This document shows positions 8,938-17,629 of a DNA stretch of 64,000 bases, in pieces; the stretch's first letter is position 1, and every line of letters starts with the position of its first letter. Origin of the DNA: Paracoccus sp. M683 (lineage in GTDB: Bacteria > Pseudomonadota > Alphaproteobacteria > Rhodobacterales > Rhodobacteraceae). The stretch spans positions 140,495-204,494 of the forward strand of contig NZ_VKDF01000008.1 of assembly GCF_007096355.1 (NCBI RefSeq), given 5' to 3'. The notes beneath the pieces are model-generated. The model worked only from the letters and a program-made list of their open reading frames with translations. It had not been told where the DNA came from and did no database searches. A program made the translations under genes and the position numbers.

Positions 8938-8970
8938 GTTCACCTGCCAGCAACCTTACTGGAGGTGAAC
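8938..8970 (+). promoter_or_regulatory. Hairpin that buries the ribosome binding site of the first Asp-rich gene
   Basis: GTTCACCT (8938-8945) pairs perfectly with AGGTGAAC (8963-8970), and inside it CCAG (8947-8950) pairs with CTGG (8959-8962), leaving one bulged G and an 8-base loop. The Shine-Dalgarno GGAGG (8961-8965) lies wholly in the 3' arm, eight bases before the ATG at 8974. Translation would need this stem to open. Confidence 0.7.
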
Positions 8971-8973
8971 GAT

Positions 8974-9627
8974 ATGCTGACGAAGCAATTCAAGCTGGCC
9001 GCGATCCTGACTGCGGCGATGGGAACCAGCGCACTGGCGCAAGAGGCGACCGTGGTGGAAACGCCTGGTGGTCAGACGGCGATCCTGCCTGCGGACGCGG
9101 TCGAATCGACCGGCGTTTCGCCGGACGCAACGGCGGCCGAATCGGAATATCCGATCTTCAATCAGGACATGAATGACCAGACGATCGCCGATACGCTGCT
9201 GTCGCAGGGTTTCGGGGATATCTATATCCTGCGCGAAGGCTCGCTGATGACAGTGACCGCCACCCGCGACGGGGATGACATCAAGCTGGTCTACAACCTG
9301 GTTGAAGGCCGCCTGATCGAGGTCAATGGCGAGCGTGTCCTGACCGAGGAAGAACGCACCCTGACCGAATCGGGCAGCACCGACACCGCAACCGCCGGTG
9401 AAACCGAGGACACGGAAGGCACCGATGACGGCGCAACCGATGACGGCAGCACTGACGACGGCAGCGCTGATGATGGTGCGTCGGATGATGGCGGCACTGA
9501 TGATAGCGGCACTGACGACAGCGGCACTGACGACAGTGGTGCCGACGACGGCGCCGGGGACGATTCTGGCAACGACTCGGATTCGGGCGGCGAAGGCGGC
9601 TCGGACAGTGACGGGACGAATGGCTGA
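8974..9627 (+). CDS. Secreted PepSY-like protein with Asp/Gly/Thr-rich repeat tail
   Basis: 217 residues from the ATG at 8974, placed by GGAGG at 8961; an in-frame GTG at 8965 is inside that site. Residues 1-22 form a signal peptide ending SALA-QE. Residues about 60-115 (QTIADTLLSQGFGDIYIL then YNLVEGRLIEVNG) fit a PepSY-like fold. From about residue 145 the chain is a low-complexity run of DDG, DDS, GTDD units, very acidic and probably disordered and cation-binding. Two paralogues follow. Function unknown; a periplasmic or surface calcium/metal buffer is one possibility. Confidence 0.75.
   Translation: MLTKQFKLAAILTAAMGTSALAQEATVVETPGGQTAILPADAVESTGVSPDATAAESEYPIFNQDMNDQTIADTLLSQGFGDIYILREGSLMTVTATRDGDDIKLVYNLVEGRLIEVNGERVLTEEERTLTESGSTDTATAGETEDTEGTDDGATDDGSTDDGSADDGASDDGGTDDSGTDDSGTDDSGADDGAGDDSGNDSDSGGEGGSDSDGTNG
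9420..9612 (+). repeat. Codon-level tandem repeat encoding an Asp-rich tail
   Basis: Nine- and twelve-base units of the type GACGACAGCGGCACT recur with small changes and encode DDG/DDSGT repeats. The unit length is always a multiple of three, so copy-number change would lengthen or shorten the tail without shifting frame. Confidence 0.7.
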
Positions 9628-9657
9628 TCATCAGACCCCGTCTCGGGATTGAGTGCA

Positions 9658-9686
9658 GGCCGGGGTGGCAACGCCCCGGCCTTTTT
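9658..9686 (+). terminator. Rho-independent terminator after the first Asp-rich gene
   Basis: GGCCGGGG (9658-9665) pairs with CCCCGGCC (9674-9681) across an 8-base loop and is followed by five Ts. It separates the first Asp-rich gene from the second. Confidence 0.9.
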
Positions 9687-9713
9687 GTCGCCGTTTCACC
9701 GCCATGCGGCCCT

Positions 9714-9750
9714 TAAACTTCGGTTTAGAACCCCGATTTCTATCCGGGGT
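9714..9750. other. Two small hairpins upstream of the second Asp-rich gene
   Basis: TAAAC-TTCG-GTTTA (9714-9727) would form a C(UUCG)G tetraloop hairpin. Directly after it, ACCCCG (9730-9735) and CGGGGT (9745-9750) form a second inverted repeat. They sit between the terminator and the gene at 9828 and could be leader structure or operator. Confidence 0.4.
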
Positions 9751-9827
9751 CCAATAGCCAGCCCTTATCCGTCCACCCTAGCCTTGGGCCATGCCGGTAT
9801 CGTCCGGCCGCAGAACAGGAGACAGAA

Positions 9828-10292
9828 ATGCGTAACAAAATCAGCTTCGCCGCCCTGGCCTTTTCGATCAGCATGACCGCTGCCAATGCCCAGACCCTTG
9901 CGGATAGCGCGGTTCGCTCGCTGACGGATCAGGGCTTCACGAATGTCGAGGTCAAGCGCGACGATGGCCAACTCGAAGTGGAGGGCTGGCGCGGCGACGA
10001 GAAGCTTGAGGTCACCTATGATCTGTCCACCGGCGAGGTCGTGAAACAGGAAAGCGAACGTGTGCAGGGGGGCAAGGCGGCCGACGATCGGAATGATCGT
10101 CTTGACGACAATGACCGTCACGACGACGACAATGGCCGGGATGACCGTCATGATGACGATGATGACCGCACTGATGATCGTGATGATGACCGCGATGACG
10201 ACCGCGACGACGACCGCGACGATGATCGTGATGACGACCGCGACGATGACCGCGACGACGATCGCGATGATGATCGCGATGACGACCGCTAG
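9828..10292 (+). CDS. Secreted PepSY-domain protein with Asp/Arg-repeat tail
   Basis: 154 residues, ATG at 9828 with AGGAG six bases upstream. Signal peptide 1-21 (SMTAANA-QT). Residues about 22-75 form a compact PepSY-like unit (ADSAVRSLTDQGFTNVEVK, YDLSTGEVVKQE). From residue about 84 to the end the chain is almost only Asp and Arg in RDDD/DDRD units, an alternating-charge polyampholyte. It is a paralogue of the genes at 8974 and 10446. The PepSY domain is often an inhibitor or sensor module of secreted proteases, but the function here is unknown. Confidence 0.75.
   Translation: MRNKISFAALAFSISMTAANAQTLADSAVRSLTDQGFTNVEVKRDDGQLEVEGWRGDEKLEVTYDLSTGEVVKQESERVQGGKAADDRNDRLDDNDRHDDDNGRDDRHDDDDDRTDDRDDDRDDDRDDDRDDDRDDDRDDDRDDDRDDDRDDDR
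10075..10289 (+). repeat. GAC/GAT-CGC repeat encoding an Asp-Arg tail
   Basis: The 3' half of the second gene is built of 12-base units of the form GACCGCGACGAC with synonymous GAT/GAC exchange. The synonymous drift shows that the amino-acid pattern is kept while the DNA identity is not. Confidence 0.75.
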
Positions 10293-10445
10293 GTTGTCGT
10301 CGGCCGCCCTGCTGGTTTCGACCGATGGGCGGCCGGTCGCTGTCACACTTCTGAAGATGCTTGATGCGGGGGCGGGGTGGCGCGACAATATGGCCGTAAG
10401 GTGCGGCCCGACAGCTGCCACGCCGCGACAGGAGATCAGGCAACC

Positions 10446-10994
10446 GTGTTCACAGCCCGTCCACATATAGTCCTGCTGGCGGTGGCGCTTGCCTGCTGGA
10501 CCCCGATGGCGGCTCTGGCCGGGCCGGACTATGCCGGGCAGGTCACCACCCAGTTGCTGGATCAGGGATACAGGCGCATCGAGGTTCGCCGCACGCTTCT
10601 GGGCCGGGTTGTCATCACCGCCGAGGGCAATGGCCATACGCGCGAGGTCGTGATTGACCCGCGCAGCGGCTCATTGCTGCGCGATCTGGTCCGGCAGGAC
10701 GAAGATGGCACCACGACGCTTGGCATCGCGGTTATGGGCGATGACGGCGACAGTTCGGGTTCCGGTTCTGTTTCTGTTTCTGGTTCTGGTTCCGGCTCGG
10801 ATGATGACAGCGACTCGGATGACGGCGACAGCGGCTCCGATGATGACGACGATGGCAGTGACTCGGGATCTGACGATGATTCCGACAGTGATGATTCCGG
10901 CAGCGATGATTCCGGCAGCGATGACGACGACAGCGGCGGGGATGACAGCGATGGCGGTGATGACGACGATTCCGACAGCGACGATGACCGCTGA
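10446..10994 (+). CDS. Secreted PepSY-like protein with Ser/Asp-rich tail
   Basis: 182 residues with a GTG start at 10446; GGAG lies upstream at 10431 and no better start gives a full signal peptide (MFTARPHIVLLAVALAC, cleavage near AALA-GP). Residues about 28-95 repeat the PepSY-like theme (TTQLLDQGYRRIEVRR, VIDPRSGSLLRDL). The tail (about 102-182) is SGSGSDDDSDSDD-like, more serine than the two upstream paralogues. The LuxR-type gene begins inside its last codons, so the two are probably translationally coupled. Confidence 0.7.
   Translation: MFTARPHIVLLAVALACWTPMAALAGPDYAGQVTTQLLDQGYRRIEVRRTLLGRVVITAEGNGHTREVVIDPRSGSLLRDLVRQDEDGTTTLGIAVMGDDGDSSGSGSVSVSGSGSGSDDDSDSDDGDSGSDDDDDGSDSGSDDDSDSDDSGSDDSGSDDDDSGGDDSDGGDDDDSDSDDDR
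10750..10990 (+). repeat. Ser/Asp codon repeat tract
   Basis: Low-complexity DNA encoding SGSG and then SDD/GDD runs, with many near-identical GATGATTCCGGCAGC units (10887-10925). Prone to in-frame expansion or contraction. Confidence 0.65.
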
Positions 10995-11571
10995 GGCAGT
11001 CAGCTCGGACCGGGCTGCCATGCTGAAGCATCTCCCGTTGATCGCCATTCTGGCCTTGCAGACCGTGTGTGCGGTCTATCTGTTGCGGGACATCGTGCTG
11101 TCGCTGCTGGGCGTCAGTTTTGAACCTCTGGCATGGCAATATGTCGAGTATCTGGATATCGGCGCCGCCTTCGGGCTGATTGCCGGAATTGCGCTTGGCG
11201 CCCGCATGCTGTTTTCGTCGCTGCGACAGCGCCACCGGGCCGAGGAAAAGCTGCGCCAGGCAAAAACCGCCTTCATGCAGCTGATCGACCAGAAATTTGG
11301 CGATTGGGGGCTGTCCCCGGCCGAGCGTGACGTGGCCTTGTTTTCCATCAAGGGCCTGTCCGTGGCCGAAATCGCGGCGCTGCGCGGTACGTCGGACGGC
11401 ACCATCAAGGCGCAGGCGGCGGCGGTCTATCGAAAGGCAGGGGTGGGCAATCGCCACCAGCTGCTGAGCCTGTTCATCGAGGACCTGTTCGATCCGCAGA
11501 TGTCGCCCGGTATCCGTCCTGCGGCTGCAAGCAGCGTCACCGACGCGGCACCAACCGACCAGTCATCCTGA
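10984..11571 (+). CDS. Membrane-anchored LuxR-type HTH regulator
   Basis: 195 residues from the ATG at 10984, which overlaps the previous stop; MLKHLP at 11020 is an equally possible start. Two hydrophobic segments (about residues 15-38 and 52-75) are followed by a charged helical linker (QRHRAEEKLRQAK) and a C-terminal LuxR/GerE helix-turn-helix (LSPAERDVALFSIKGLSVAEIA, split at residue about 120, then SDGTIKAQAAAVYRKAGV). There is no receiver or autoinducer domain, so the membrane part may sense envelope conditions. It is probably cotranscribed with the Asp-rich protein and may control that family. Confidence 0.8.
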   Translation: MTAEAVSSDRAAMLKHLPLIAILALQTVCAVYLLRDIVLSLLGVSFEPLAWQYVEYLDIGAAFGLIAGIALGARMLFSSLRQRHRAEEKLRQAKTAFMQLIDQKFGDWGLSPAERDVALFSIKGLSVAEIAALRGTSDGTIKAQAAAVYRKAGVGNRHQLLSLFIEDLFDPQMSPGIRPAAASSVTDAAPTDQSS

Positions 11572-11655
11572 AACCCGGTCAGCGCGCCAGATGATCACCC
11601 GGCCCGGCCGGCCTTTCCGGCCCGCGACGTCAGCCGGTGTCACGGCAGGGGATGA

Positions 11656-12045
11656 TCATCCCTCTGGTTCATCGGCCGGACCGACGGCATGGGCGCGCAA
11701 CAGTTCCAGCGGCACGATATCGACGGCGCGTGCATGGGTTGCCTCTAGCACGACCTTTGGGGCGGCGAATTCCTGCGCAGCCTGAAGGAAACGCGCTGCG
11801 CACAGACACCAGCGATCGCCCGGTTTCAGGCCGGAAAACCGGTATTCGGGCCGCGGCGTGGACAGGTCATTGCCCAGATATTTCGACAGCGCCAGAAATT
11901 CGGCCGTGACGATCACGCAAACCGTATGACGCCCCTGATCCTCGGGCCCGGTATTGCAGCAGCCGTCGCGATAGAACCCGGTCAGCGGGTCGGTGGAACA
12001 GGGCGTCAGCTCGCCACCCAGAACATTGATCGAAGGCTGTTTCAT
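11656..12045 (-). CDS. DUF2237 family protein
   Basis: 129 residues from the ATG at 12045 (MKQPSINVLGGEL); the frame is open to 12081 without a better start. The opening NVLGG, the TGFYRDGCCNTGPEDQG block and the WCLCAARFLQA motif with paired cysteines are typical of DUF2237. Residues TGFYRDG and the conserved cysteines suggest metal or substrate binding, but no activity is established. Convergent with the LuxR-type gene. Confidence 0.85.
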   Translation of the reverse strand: MKQPSINVLGGELTPCSTDPLTGFYRDGCCNTGPEDQGRHTVCVIVTAEFLALSKYLGNDLSTPRPEYRFSGLKPGDRWCLCAARFLQAAQEFAAPKVVLEATHARAVDIVPLELLRAHAVGPADEPEG

Positions 12046-12055
12046 ATCAGGCAGG

Positions 12056-12712
12056 CTAGCCCGCCCCCGTCGCCTCGCCAAGCCCCGGCAGACCGGGATC
12101 TGTCTCGATCATACAGGCTTGATCGCGCATCCATTGCCACCAGCCGGCCAGCGCGGGACAGGCCGCCAGGGCGCTGGCCCCTTCGGGCGCCTGGACAAAG
12201 GCCGCCATCATCGGAGCCAGGTGCAAATCCGCAAGGTCCAGCCCTTGACGGGTCAGCACCAGACCTTCGGCCGCCACCGGCTCCAGCGCGGTCAGAACCG
12301 GCGCGGCATCGCGTATGCCCTGCGCCACGACGGCCTCGTCGGCGCTCTCACCCAAAGCCGTGCGGAACACCCGATGCGCAAAGACCTGCCGCACCATCGG
12401 CCAATAGCCATAGGCATCGGCAATTCCGATCACCTGCTGCATGCGTCCCAAAGCGGCGGGTGCGGACCGGTGCAACTCGGGACCGCCGAAAGCGGCGTCC
12501 AGATAGGTGCAGATCGCCCGCGTCTCGTAGAGGACAAAACCGTCATGGATCAGTACGGGAACGCGGCCAAAGGGGTGACGCAACCCGTCATCGCCCGCTT
12601 GCGAAAACGGATCATGCTCTTCCGCCCGCCAGATGATCCCCTTTGCCTGCAACACCGCCGCAACGATCCGCGCATAAACGCTGTAACGATAGCGCTGGAC
12701 CACGATGCTCAT
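12056..12712 (-). CDS. Glutathione S-transferase family protein
   Basis: 218 residues; the ATG at 12712 overlaps the stop of the DUF2332 gene (ATGA). The N-terminal thioredoxin-like domain has HPFGRVPVLIHDGFVLYETRAIC, split as the cis-Pro region VPVL and the glutathione gamma-glutamyl contact E-(T/S) at ETRAI. The C-terminal all-helical domain covers about residues 85-205. The usual N-terminal catalytic Ser/Cys is not obvious (SVYARIVAAV). Likely a detoxification or redox enzyme, substrate unknown. Confidence 0.87.
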   Translation of the reverse strand: MSIVVQRYRYSVYARIVAAVLQAKGIIWRAEEHDPFSQAGDDGLRHPFGRVPVLIHDGFVLYETRAICTYLDAAFGGPELHRSAPAALGRMQQVIGIADAYGYWPMVRQVFAHRVFRTALGESADEAVVAQGIRDAAPVLTALEPVAAEGLVLTRQGLDLADLHLAPMMAAFVQAPEGASALAACPALAGWWQWMRDQACMIETDPGLPGLGEATGAG

Positions 12713-13746
12713 GCAGGGATCGGGTCCCAGGCAATCCAGCGGCCGTGGAAATCCGCCCGGCCAAGCGACCAGGCCCGGGCCTGCCCATCCCAGAACCGCA
12801 ACCGCAAGGCCGCGCCATTGCCGCCATCCGCCTCCATCGAGACATGGGCCAAAGGCGCATCCGCGCTGGCCAAGGCACCTGCCCGCTGAATGGCAGCCTC
12901 GCACCGCGCCTGCACGGCGGGCGGAAAATACTGCCAGGCTACGGTGTGATAGACCATGCGCACATGCCCCGGCTTCCGGCATGCCAGCCGGTCCTCCAGA
13001 AAATCGGCCGCGTCGCCGGCGACGACGCGCGGCGGCAGATCACGCGCCAGGCCAAGCGCCGCCCGCAGCCGTGCCATCCGTTCCCGCTGATCGGGCCAGC
13101 AATAGGCCAGCAACCGATCCGCATCGCGCCGCGCGTCGACCGGCCGCAGATCGACCCCTTCACCTGCCCCAACCGTGAATGCCGTGGCCGGCAGATCACC
13201 TTGCCAGACCGGAGCCAGCACCACATCACCTGGTCCAAATATCCTGGGGTCCGGGGCAAGGCCCCGGTCCGGCGCCAGCAGATAGCGGTGAAAATTCAGG
13301 TTCAGCCCCGCCGAGGCCCCCAATTCCAGCAGATCCAGCGGCAGCGGCGACAGCCCGGCCAGAAACCGCGCCGCCCCGATCAACGCGGCCGAGCGTCCGA
13401 CCTCGTTGGTTTGTGGCGGGCTGTCCAGCCAGTGCATCACATGGGCCTGATGGCGCTGGATCGCCGCCAGCAACAGGGGCGCGCCCGGATCGCCGGCCTG
13501 ATATGCCGCCGCCAGCTCGGCATCGGCCTGCGACAGGACCAGCGCATGCAGCGCGCCCGCAAGGCGCAGCGGCACCGAATCCCCACGCGGCGAGGCGTCG
13601 CCCGGCCAATCCAGAACCCGCCGCGCCACCGCACCCTGCGCGGGCTGCAAGGCGTCGCCCAACCGCTCGACCACCCGCGCGGTCAGTTCCGAGCCAAGCG
13701 CCCGGCAGGACCGCGCCTGATCGGCAAAGGCCGCGCGGACGGTCAC
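12709..13746 (-). CDS. DUF2332 family protein
   Basis: 345 residues. The LLELGASAGLNLNFHRY motif (about residues 145-162) and the later YHTVAWQYFP are diagnostic of DUF2332, a family with a Rossmann-like, methyltransferase-type core (ELGASAG resembles motif I). No activity is known to me. The gene overlaps pth at its start (ATGA) and the GST gene at its end, so pth, DUF2332 and GST form one tight minus-strand operon. Confidence 0.85.
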   Translation of the reverse strand: MTVRAAFADQARSCRALGSELTARVVERLGDALQPAQGAVARRVLDWPGDASPRGDSVPLRLAGALHALVLSQADAELAAAYQAGDPGAPLLLAAIQRHQAHVMHWLDSPPQTNEVGRSAALIGAARFLAGLSPLPLDLLELGASAGLNLNFHRYLLAPDRGLAPDPRIFGPGDVVLAPVWQGDLPATAFTVGAGEGVDLRPVDARRDADRLLAYCWPDQRERMARLRAALGLARDLPPRVVAGDAADFLEDRLACRKPGHVRMVYHTVAWQYFPPAVQARCEAAIQRAGALASADAPLAHVSMEADGGNGAALRLRFWDGQARAWSLGRADFHGRWIAWDPIPA

Positions 13747-14471
13747 CGGAACCTGTCAGCCAGCGATTTCAGCTTGTCGCCAAAGCTTTGCGGCTGGTTG
13801 GATGCGGGCGGACGGGCAGGGGCGTCCTGCGCCTTGGCAGGCGGGGCGGGCGTGCCGGCCTCTGGACTGGTGGCACCGGGGCCCGTTCCCGTCCCGCTGC
13901 GGGCGGGCGCGACGCGGCGGGCCACCGCGTTCTGGAACCGCCCGCCATCACCCGCCGCCAGTTCGGCGGCCCCGTCCGAAATCCCGCGCAGCAGGTCGTC
14001 CAGCCAGTCCTGATCGGTCTTGGCGAAATCCGACAGCACATATCCCGCCACGCGGTCCTTGTGCCCCGGATGGCCGATTCCCAGCCTGACACGATCATAA
14101 TCGGCGCCGATATGCTGATGGATCGACCGCAAGCCGTTATGCCCGGCATGCCCGCCCCCCTGCTTCAGGCGGCATTTTCCCGGTTGCAGGTCCAACTCGT
14201 CGTGAAAAACGACGACATCGGCGGGCACCAGCTTCAGATAGCGCATCGCCTCGCCAACGGATTGCCCCGACAGGTTCATGAATGTCTGCGGCTTCAACAG
14301 GGCAACACGCTGGGTTCCCAGACGGCCTTCGGCCATAAGTCCCTGAAATCGCGGCTTCCAGGGGCCGAAATTGTGGTCCTCGGCAATCCGGTCCAATGCC
14401 ATGAAACCGATATTGTGGCGGTTTGCCGCATATTTCGCACCGGGATTGCCCAGGCCCACAAACAGCTTCAT
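13743..14471 (-). CDS. pth: Peptidyl-tRNA hydrolase
   Basis: 242 residues from [11 protein letters not shown] at 14471. It recycles tRNA from drop-off peptidyl-tRNA. Asn9, catalytic His19 (NRHNIGFM), the HDELDL motif and [17 protein letters not shown] loop are present. Residues about 190-242 form a Pro/Ala-rich tail ([15 protein letters not shown]) absent in E. coli Pth (194 aa) but common in Rhodobacterales. Divergent from clpP. Confidence 0.96.
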   Translation of the reverse strand: MKLFVGLGNPGAKYAANRHNIGFMALDRIAEDHNFGPWKPRFQGLMAEGRLGTQRVALLKPQTFMNLSGQSVGEAMRYLKLVPADVVVFHDELDLQPGKCRLKQGGGHAGHNGLRSIHQHIGADYDRVRLGIGHPGHKDRVAGYVLSDFAKTDQDWLDDLLRGISDGAAELAAGDGGRFQNAVARRVAPARSGTGTGPGATSPEAGTPAPPAKAQDAPARPPASNQPQSFGDKLKSLADRFR

Positions 14472-14516
14472 CGTATCCTCCGGCCCCTGGGTCTTGGGGC
14501 AAATCACATCGGTCCC

Positions 14517-14545
14517 TTGCAGTGGACCTCTCGCGTTACTAAGAC
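14517..14545 (+). promoter_or_regulatory. Candidate promoter of clpP
   Basis: TTGCAG (14517-14522), 17 bases, TAAGAC (14540-14545) in the divergent pth/clpP gap. The CCCTTG prefix of the -35 box hints at a heat-shock sigma factor, but no matching CCCATNT -10 is present. Confidence 0.35.
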
Positions 14546-14628
14546 TCTGTCAACCTTTCGCGGCTATGGCTAGGGGCCGGCACCCTTGGGCGAATCGCGC
14601 GGAATGGACAATCAGGCAAGGAAGACAG

Positions 14629-15261
14629 ATGAGCGATCCGGCAGAAATCTACATGAACACGCTCGTTCCGATGGTGGTCGAACAGACCTCGCGCGGGGAA
14701 CGGGCCTATGACATCTTCTCGCGCCTGCTGAAGGAACGGATCATCTTCGTGGCCGGTCCCGTGCATGATGGCATGGCCACGCTGATCTCGGCGCAATTGC
14801 TGTTCCTTGAGGCGGAAAACCCCTCGAAGGATATCAGCATGTATATCAACAGCCCCGGCGGTGTCGTCACCTCGGGCCTGTCGATCTATGACACGATGCA
14901 ATATATCCGGCCGCGCGTGTCGACGCTGGTGGTGGGGCAGGCCTCGTCCATGGGGTCGCTGCTGCTGGCGGCAGGCGAAAAGGGGCTGCGCTATTCGCTG
15001 CCCAACAGCCGGATCATGGTGCATCAGCCCTCGGGCGGGTTCCGCGGCACCGCGACCGATCTGCTGATTCAGGCAAAGGAAACCGAAAGCCTGAAGCGGC
15101 GCCTGAACGAGATCTATGTCAAGCATACCGGCCGCACCCTGGCCGAGGTCGAGACGGCCCTGGATCGCGACAGCTATATGTCGCCGGACGAGGCAAGGGA
15201 TTGGGGCCTGATTGACGAGGTTCTGGCACCGCGCGGCAAGGCCGCACCGGAAAAGAAATAG
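14629..15261 (+). CDS. clpP: ATP-dependent Clp protease proteolytic subunit
   Basis: 210 residues starting at 14629 after AAGGAAG. Serine peptidase that assembles as stacked heptamers and degrades substrates fed by ClpX or ClpA. The triad is Ser107 (GQASSMGS), His132 (MVHQP) and Asp181 (DRDSYMS). The oligomerisation motif SPGG and the N-terminal axial loop are normal. It is followed 172 bases later by clpX. Confidence 0.98.
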   Translation: MSDPAEIYMNTLVPMVVEQTSRGERAYDIFSRLLKERIIFVAGPVHDGMATLISAQLLFLEAENPSKDISMYINSPGGVVTSGLSIYDTMQYIRPRVSTLVVGQASSMGSLLLAAGEKGLRYSLPNSRIMVHQPSGGFRGTATDLLIQAKETESLKRRLNEIYVKHTGRTLAEVETALDRDSYMSPDEARDWGLIDEVLAPRGKAAPEKK

Positions 15262-15433
15262 CCCGCAAGGCGGGACGTATTGGGGATTGTGACGACGCGC
15301 GCCGATCCCTAACATGGCGGAAAGCGCTGATCCGGCGCGAAAGGTGCCGGGTCGGTCCAGTAGAATGGCGGGGGCAAGGGGTGCCCGCGCGGCCAATGGA
15401 CCGTCGGTCCGGCGGCATGGAAGGAAGTGGTTG

Positions 15434-16699
15434 ATGGCAAATCAGTCCGGCGGTGACAGCAAGAACACGCTTTATTGCAGCTTTTGCGGCAAGAGCCAGC
15501 ATGAGGTGCGAAAGCTGATTGCGGGCCCAACCGTGTTCATATGCGACGAATGTGTCGAGCTGTGCATGGACATCATCCGCGAGGAAACCAAATCCTCGGG
15601 GCTGAAATCTGGCGACGGTGTGCCGACGCCCAAGGAAATCTGCGCGGTTCTGGATGACTATGTCATCGGTCAGGAACATGCCAAGCGCGTGCTGTCGGTC
15701 GCGGTTCACAACCACTACAAGCGGCTGAACCACGGCGGCAAGAACGACATCGAACTGGCCAAGTCGAACATCCTGCTGATCGGCCCGACCGGCTGCGGCA
15801 AGACGCTGCTGGCGCAGACGCTGGCGCGTATTCTGGACGTTCCCTTCACGATGGCCGATGCGACCACGCTGACCGAGGCCGGTTATGTCGGCGAGGATGT
15901 CGAGAATATCATCCTCAAGCTGTTGCAGGCATCAGAATACAATGTCGAACGCGCGCAGCGAGGCATCGTCTATATCGACGAGGTCGACAAGATCACGCGG
16001 AAATCCGACAACCCCTCGATCACCCGCGATGTCTCGGGCGAGGGCGTGCAGCAGGCACTGCTGAAGATCATGGAGGGCACGGTCGCATCCGTTCCGCCGC
16101 AAGGCGGGCGCAAGCATCCCCAGCAGGAATTCCTGCAAGTGGACACGACCAATATCCTGTTCATCTGCGGCGGCGCATTTGCCGGTCTGGAACGCATCAT
16201 CTCGCAGCGCAACAAGGGCAGCGCGATGGGCTTTGGCGCCAGCGTCAAGGAAAACGACGATCGCGGTGTTGGCGAGACGTTCAAGGAACTGGAACCCGAG
16301 GATCTGCTGAAATTCGGTCTTATCCCCGAATTCGTCGGCCGCCTGCCGGTGATCGCGACGCTGACCGATCTGGATGAAGAGGCGCTGATCATCATCCTGA
16401 CCAAGCCGAAGAATGCGCTGGTCAAGCAGTATCAGCGGCTGTTCGATCTGGAGGACGTGCAACTGACCTTCACCGATGATGCGCTGACAGCCATTGCCAA
16501 GCGCGCCATCCAGCGCAAGACCGGCGCGCGCGGCCTGCGGTCGATCATGGAAGACATTCTTCTGGATACCATGTTCGAGCTGCCGGGGCTGGACAGCGTC
16601 GAAGAGGTCGTGGTGAACGAAGAGGCGGTGGACAACCCCGCCGCCAAGCCGCTGCTGATCCATGCCGATCAGAAGAAGGAAACGGCGACCGCTGGTTAA
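15434..16699 (+). CDS. clpX: ATP-dependent Clp protease ATP-binding subunit ClpX
   Basis: 421 residues from the ATG at 15434; the frame is open from 15314 but that reads an Ala/Arg-rich unconserved stretch. The zinc-binding domain has Cys15, Cys18, Cys37 and Cys40. The AAA+ module has Walker A GPTGCGKT, pore loop AGYVGED, Walker [10 protein letters not shown] and the IGF-type ClpP loop region (MGFGASV). It unfolds tagged proteins for ClpP. Confidence 0.98.
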   Translation: MANQSGGDSKNTLYCSFCGKSQHEVRKLIAGPTVFICDECVELCMDIIREETKSSGLKSGDGVPTPKEICAVLDDYVIGQEHAKRVLSVAVHNHYKRLNHGGKNDIELAKSNILLIGPTGCGKTLLAQTLARILDVPFTMADATTLTEAGYVGEDVENIILKLLQASEYNVERAQRGIVYIDEVDKITRKSDNPSITRDVSGEGVQQALLKIMEGTVASVPPQGGRKHPQQEFLQVDTTNILFICGGAFAGLERIISQRNKGSAMGFGASVKENDDRGVGETFKELEPEDLLKFGLIPEFVGRLPVIATLTDLDEEALIIILTKPKNALVKQYQRLFDLEDVQLTFTDDALTAIAKRAIQRKTGARGLRSIMEDILLDTMFELPGLDSVEEVVVNEEAVDNPAAKPLLIHADQKKETATAG

Positions 16700-16730
16700 G
16701 GCCAGGGTAAGGGTCGCATGTCATCTGAAG

Positions 16731-16751
16731 GGGCCGCCGATCTGGCGGCCC
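16731..16751 (+). terminator. Weak terminator-like hairpin after clpX
   Basis: GGGCCGCC and GGCGGCCC form a perfect 8-bp stem with a 5-base loop, 31 bases after the clpX stop, but only TGTTC follows instead of a T tract. Confidence 0.5.
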
Positions 16752-16782
16752 TGTTCATGTCTGGGGTTGGCGGGGGCGGCAA

Positions 16783-17154
16783 ATGATCCGGCGGATTTCG
16801 TCAGGTGGTATCTATGAGGCGAAGATCGGCTATTGCCGGGCAGTCGTGGCCGGCGGCATGGTCCATGTCGCGGGCACCGTCGCGCCAGGCGATCCCGTGC
16901 CGACCGATGTTGTCGAACAATGCCGGCTGGCGCTGGATGTGATTGGCCGGGCGCTGGCAGAGGCGGGCTCGGGCTTCGATCAGGTCATCCGCGTGACCTA
17001 TATGCTGCCCGATCGGGCCGATTTCGAACCATGCTGGCCGGTTCTGGCGGCAACATTCGCGCCCAATCCGCCTGCGGCCACGATGATCGAATGCGGGCTG
17101 ATCGACCCGAAATACCGCATCGAGATCGAGGTGACCGCGCTGCTGCCAAAGTGA
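16783..17154 (+). CDS. RidA family (YjgF/YER057c/UK114) protein
   Basis: 123 residues. RidA proteins hydrolyse reactive enamines/imines made by PLP enzymes. The GYCRAVVAGGMVHVAGT strand, QVIRVTYMLPD and the C-terminal MIECGLIDPKYRIEIEVTA (split around residues 98-116, with the conserved E-V-x-A end) are recognisable. The substrate-binding Arg usually found near position 105 is not certain here (YRIEIE is the nearest), so it may be a non-canonical Rid subgroup. Confidence 0.88.
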   Translation: MIRRISSGGIYEAKIGYCRAVVAGGMVHVAGTVAPGDPVPTDVVEQCRLALDVIGRALAEAGSGFDQVIRVTYMLPDRADFEPCWPVLAATFAPNPPAATMIECGLIDPKYRIEIEVTALLPK

Positions 17155-17244
17155 TCCCTGTGGCCGTGGCATGGCGGCTGCACTCTGGACCTTTGGGCGC
17201 AATTGGGTCATATCGAACAGAATATTTGCAGGAGTTCCTGATCC

Positions 17245-17628
17245 ATGTCCGTGAAATCCCTCGTGCTGCGTTTCTTCACCTGGTGGAACAGCGAAACCTG
17301 GAACACCCAGTTCTGGACTTGGCGCAACGGCCAGAAGGTCGGCGAGGACGAACAGGGCAATGTCTTTTATCAGACCAAGGACGGCAAGCGCCGTTGGGTG
17401 ATCTATAATGGCGAATCCGAGGCCAGCAGGATCACGCCGGAATGGCATGGCTGGCTGCATTACACCTGGGACGAGCCGCCGACCAAGGCGCCGCTGCCGC
17501 ATCGCCCCTGGGAAAAACCGCATCTGCCGAACCTGACCGGCACGGGCGAGGCCTATCGCCCGGAAGGCTCGATCTATCGCGCCGATCCGGCCAAGCGCAG
17601 CGATTACGACGCCTGGCAGCCCGAGTAA
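17245..17628 (+). CDS. NADH:ubiquinone oxidoreductase accessory subunit NDUFA12
   Basis: 127 residues, ATG at 17245 with AGGAG upstream. Homologue of the mitochondrial complex I supernumerary subunit NDUFA12, kept in alphaproteobacteria. The family motifs are present: GNVFYQ and RRWVIYNG, then the Trp-rich block [14 protein letters not shown] and the RPEGSIYR end. It begins a tight unit with mlaD and the DUF2155 gene, a neighbourhood common in Rhodobacterales. Confidence 0.93.
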   Translation: MSVKSLVLRFFTWWNSETWNTQFWTWRNGQKVGEDEQGNVFYQTKDGKRRWVIYNGESEASRITPEWHGWLHYTWDEPPTKAPLPHRPWEKPHLPNLTGTGEAYRPEGSIYRADPAKRSDYDAWQPE

Positions 17629-17629
17629 G

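Noticed and set aside
10060..10470. Alternative frames through the Asp-rich repeats
   Set aside because: Tandem codons open all frames there; only the frame with a signal peptide and PepSY-like head is supported.
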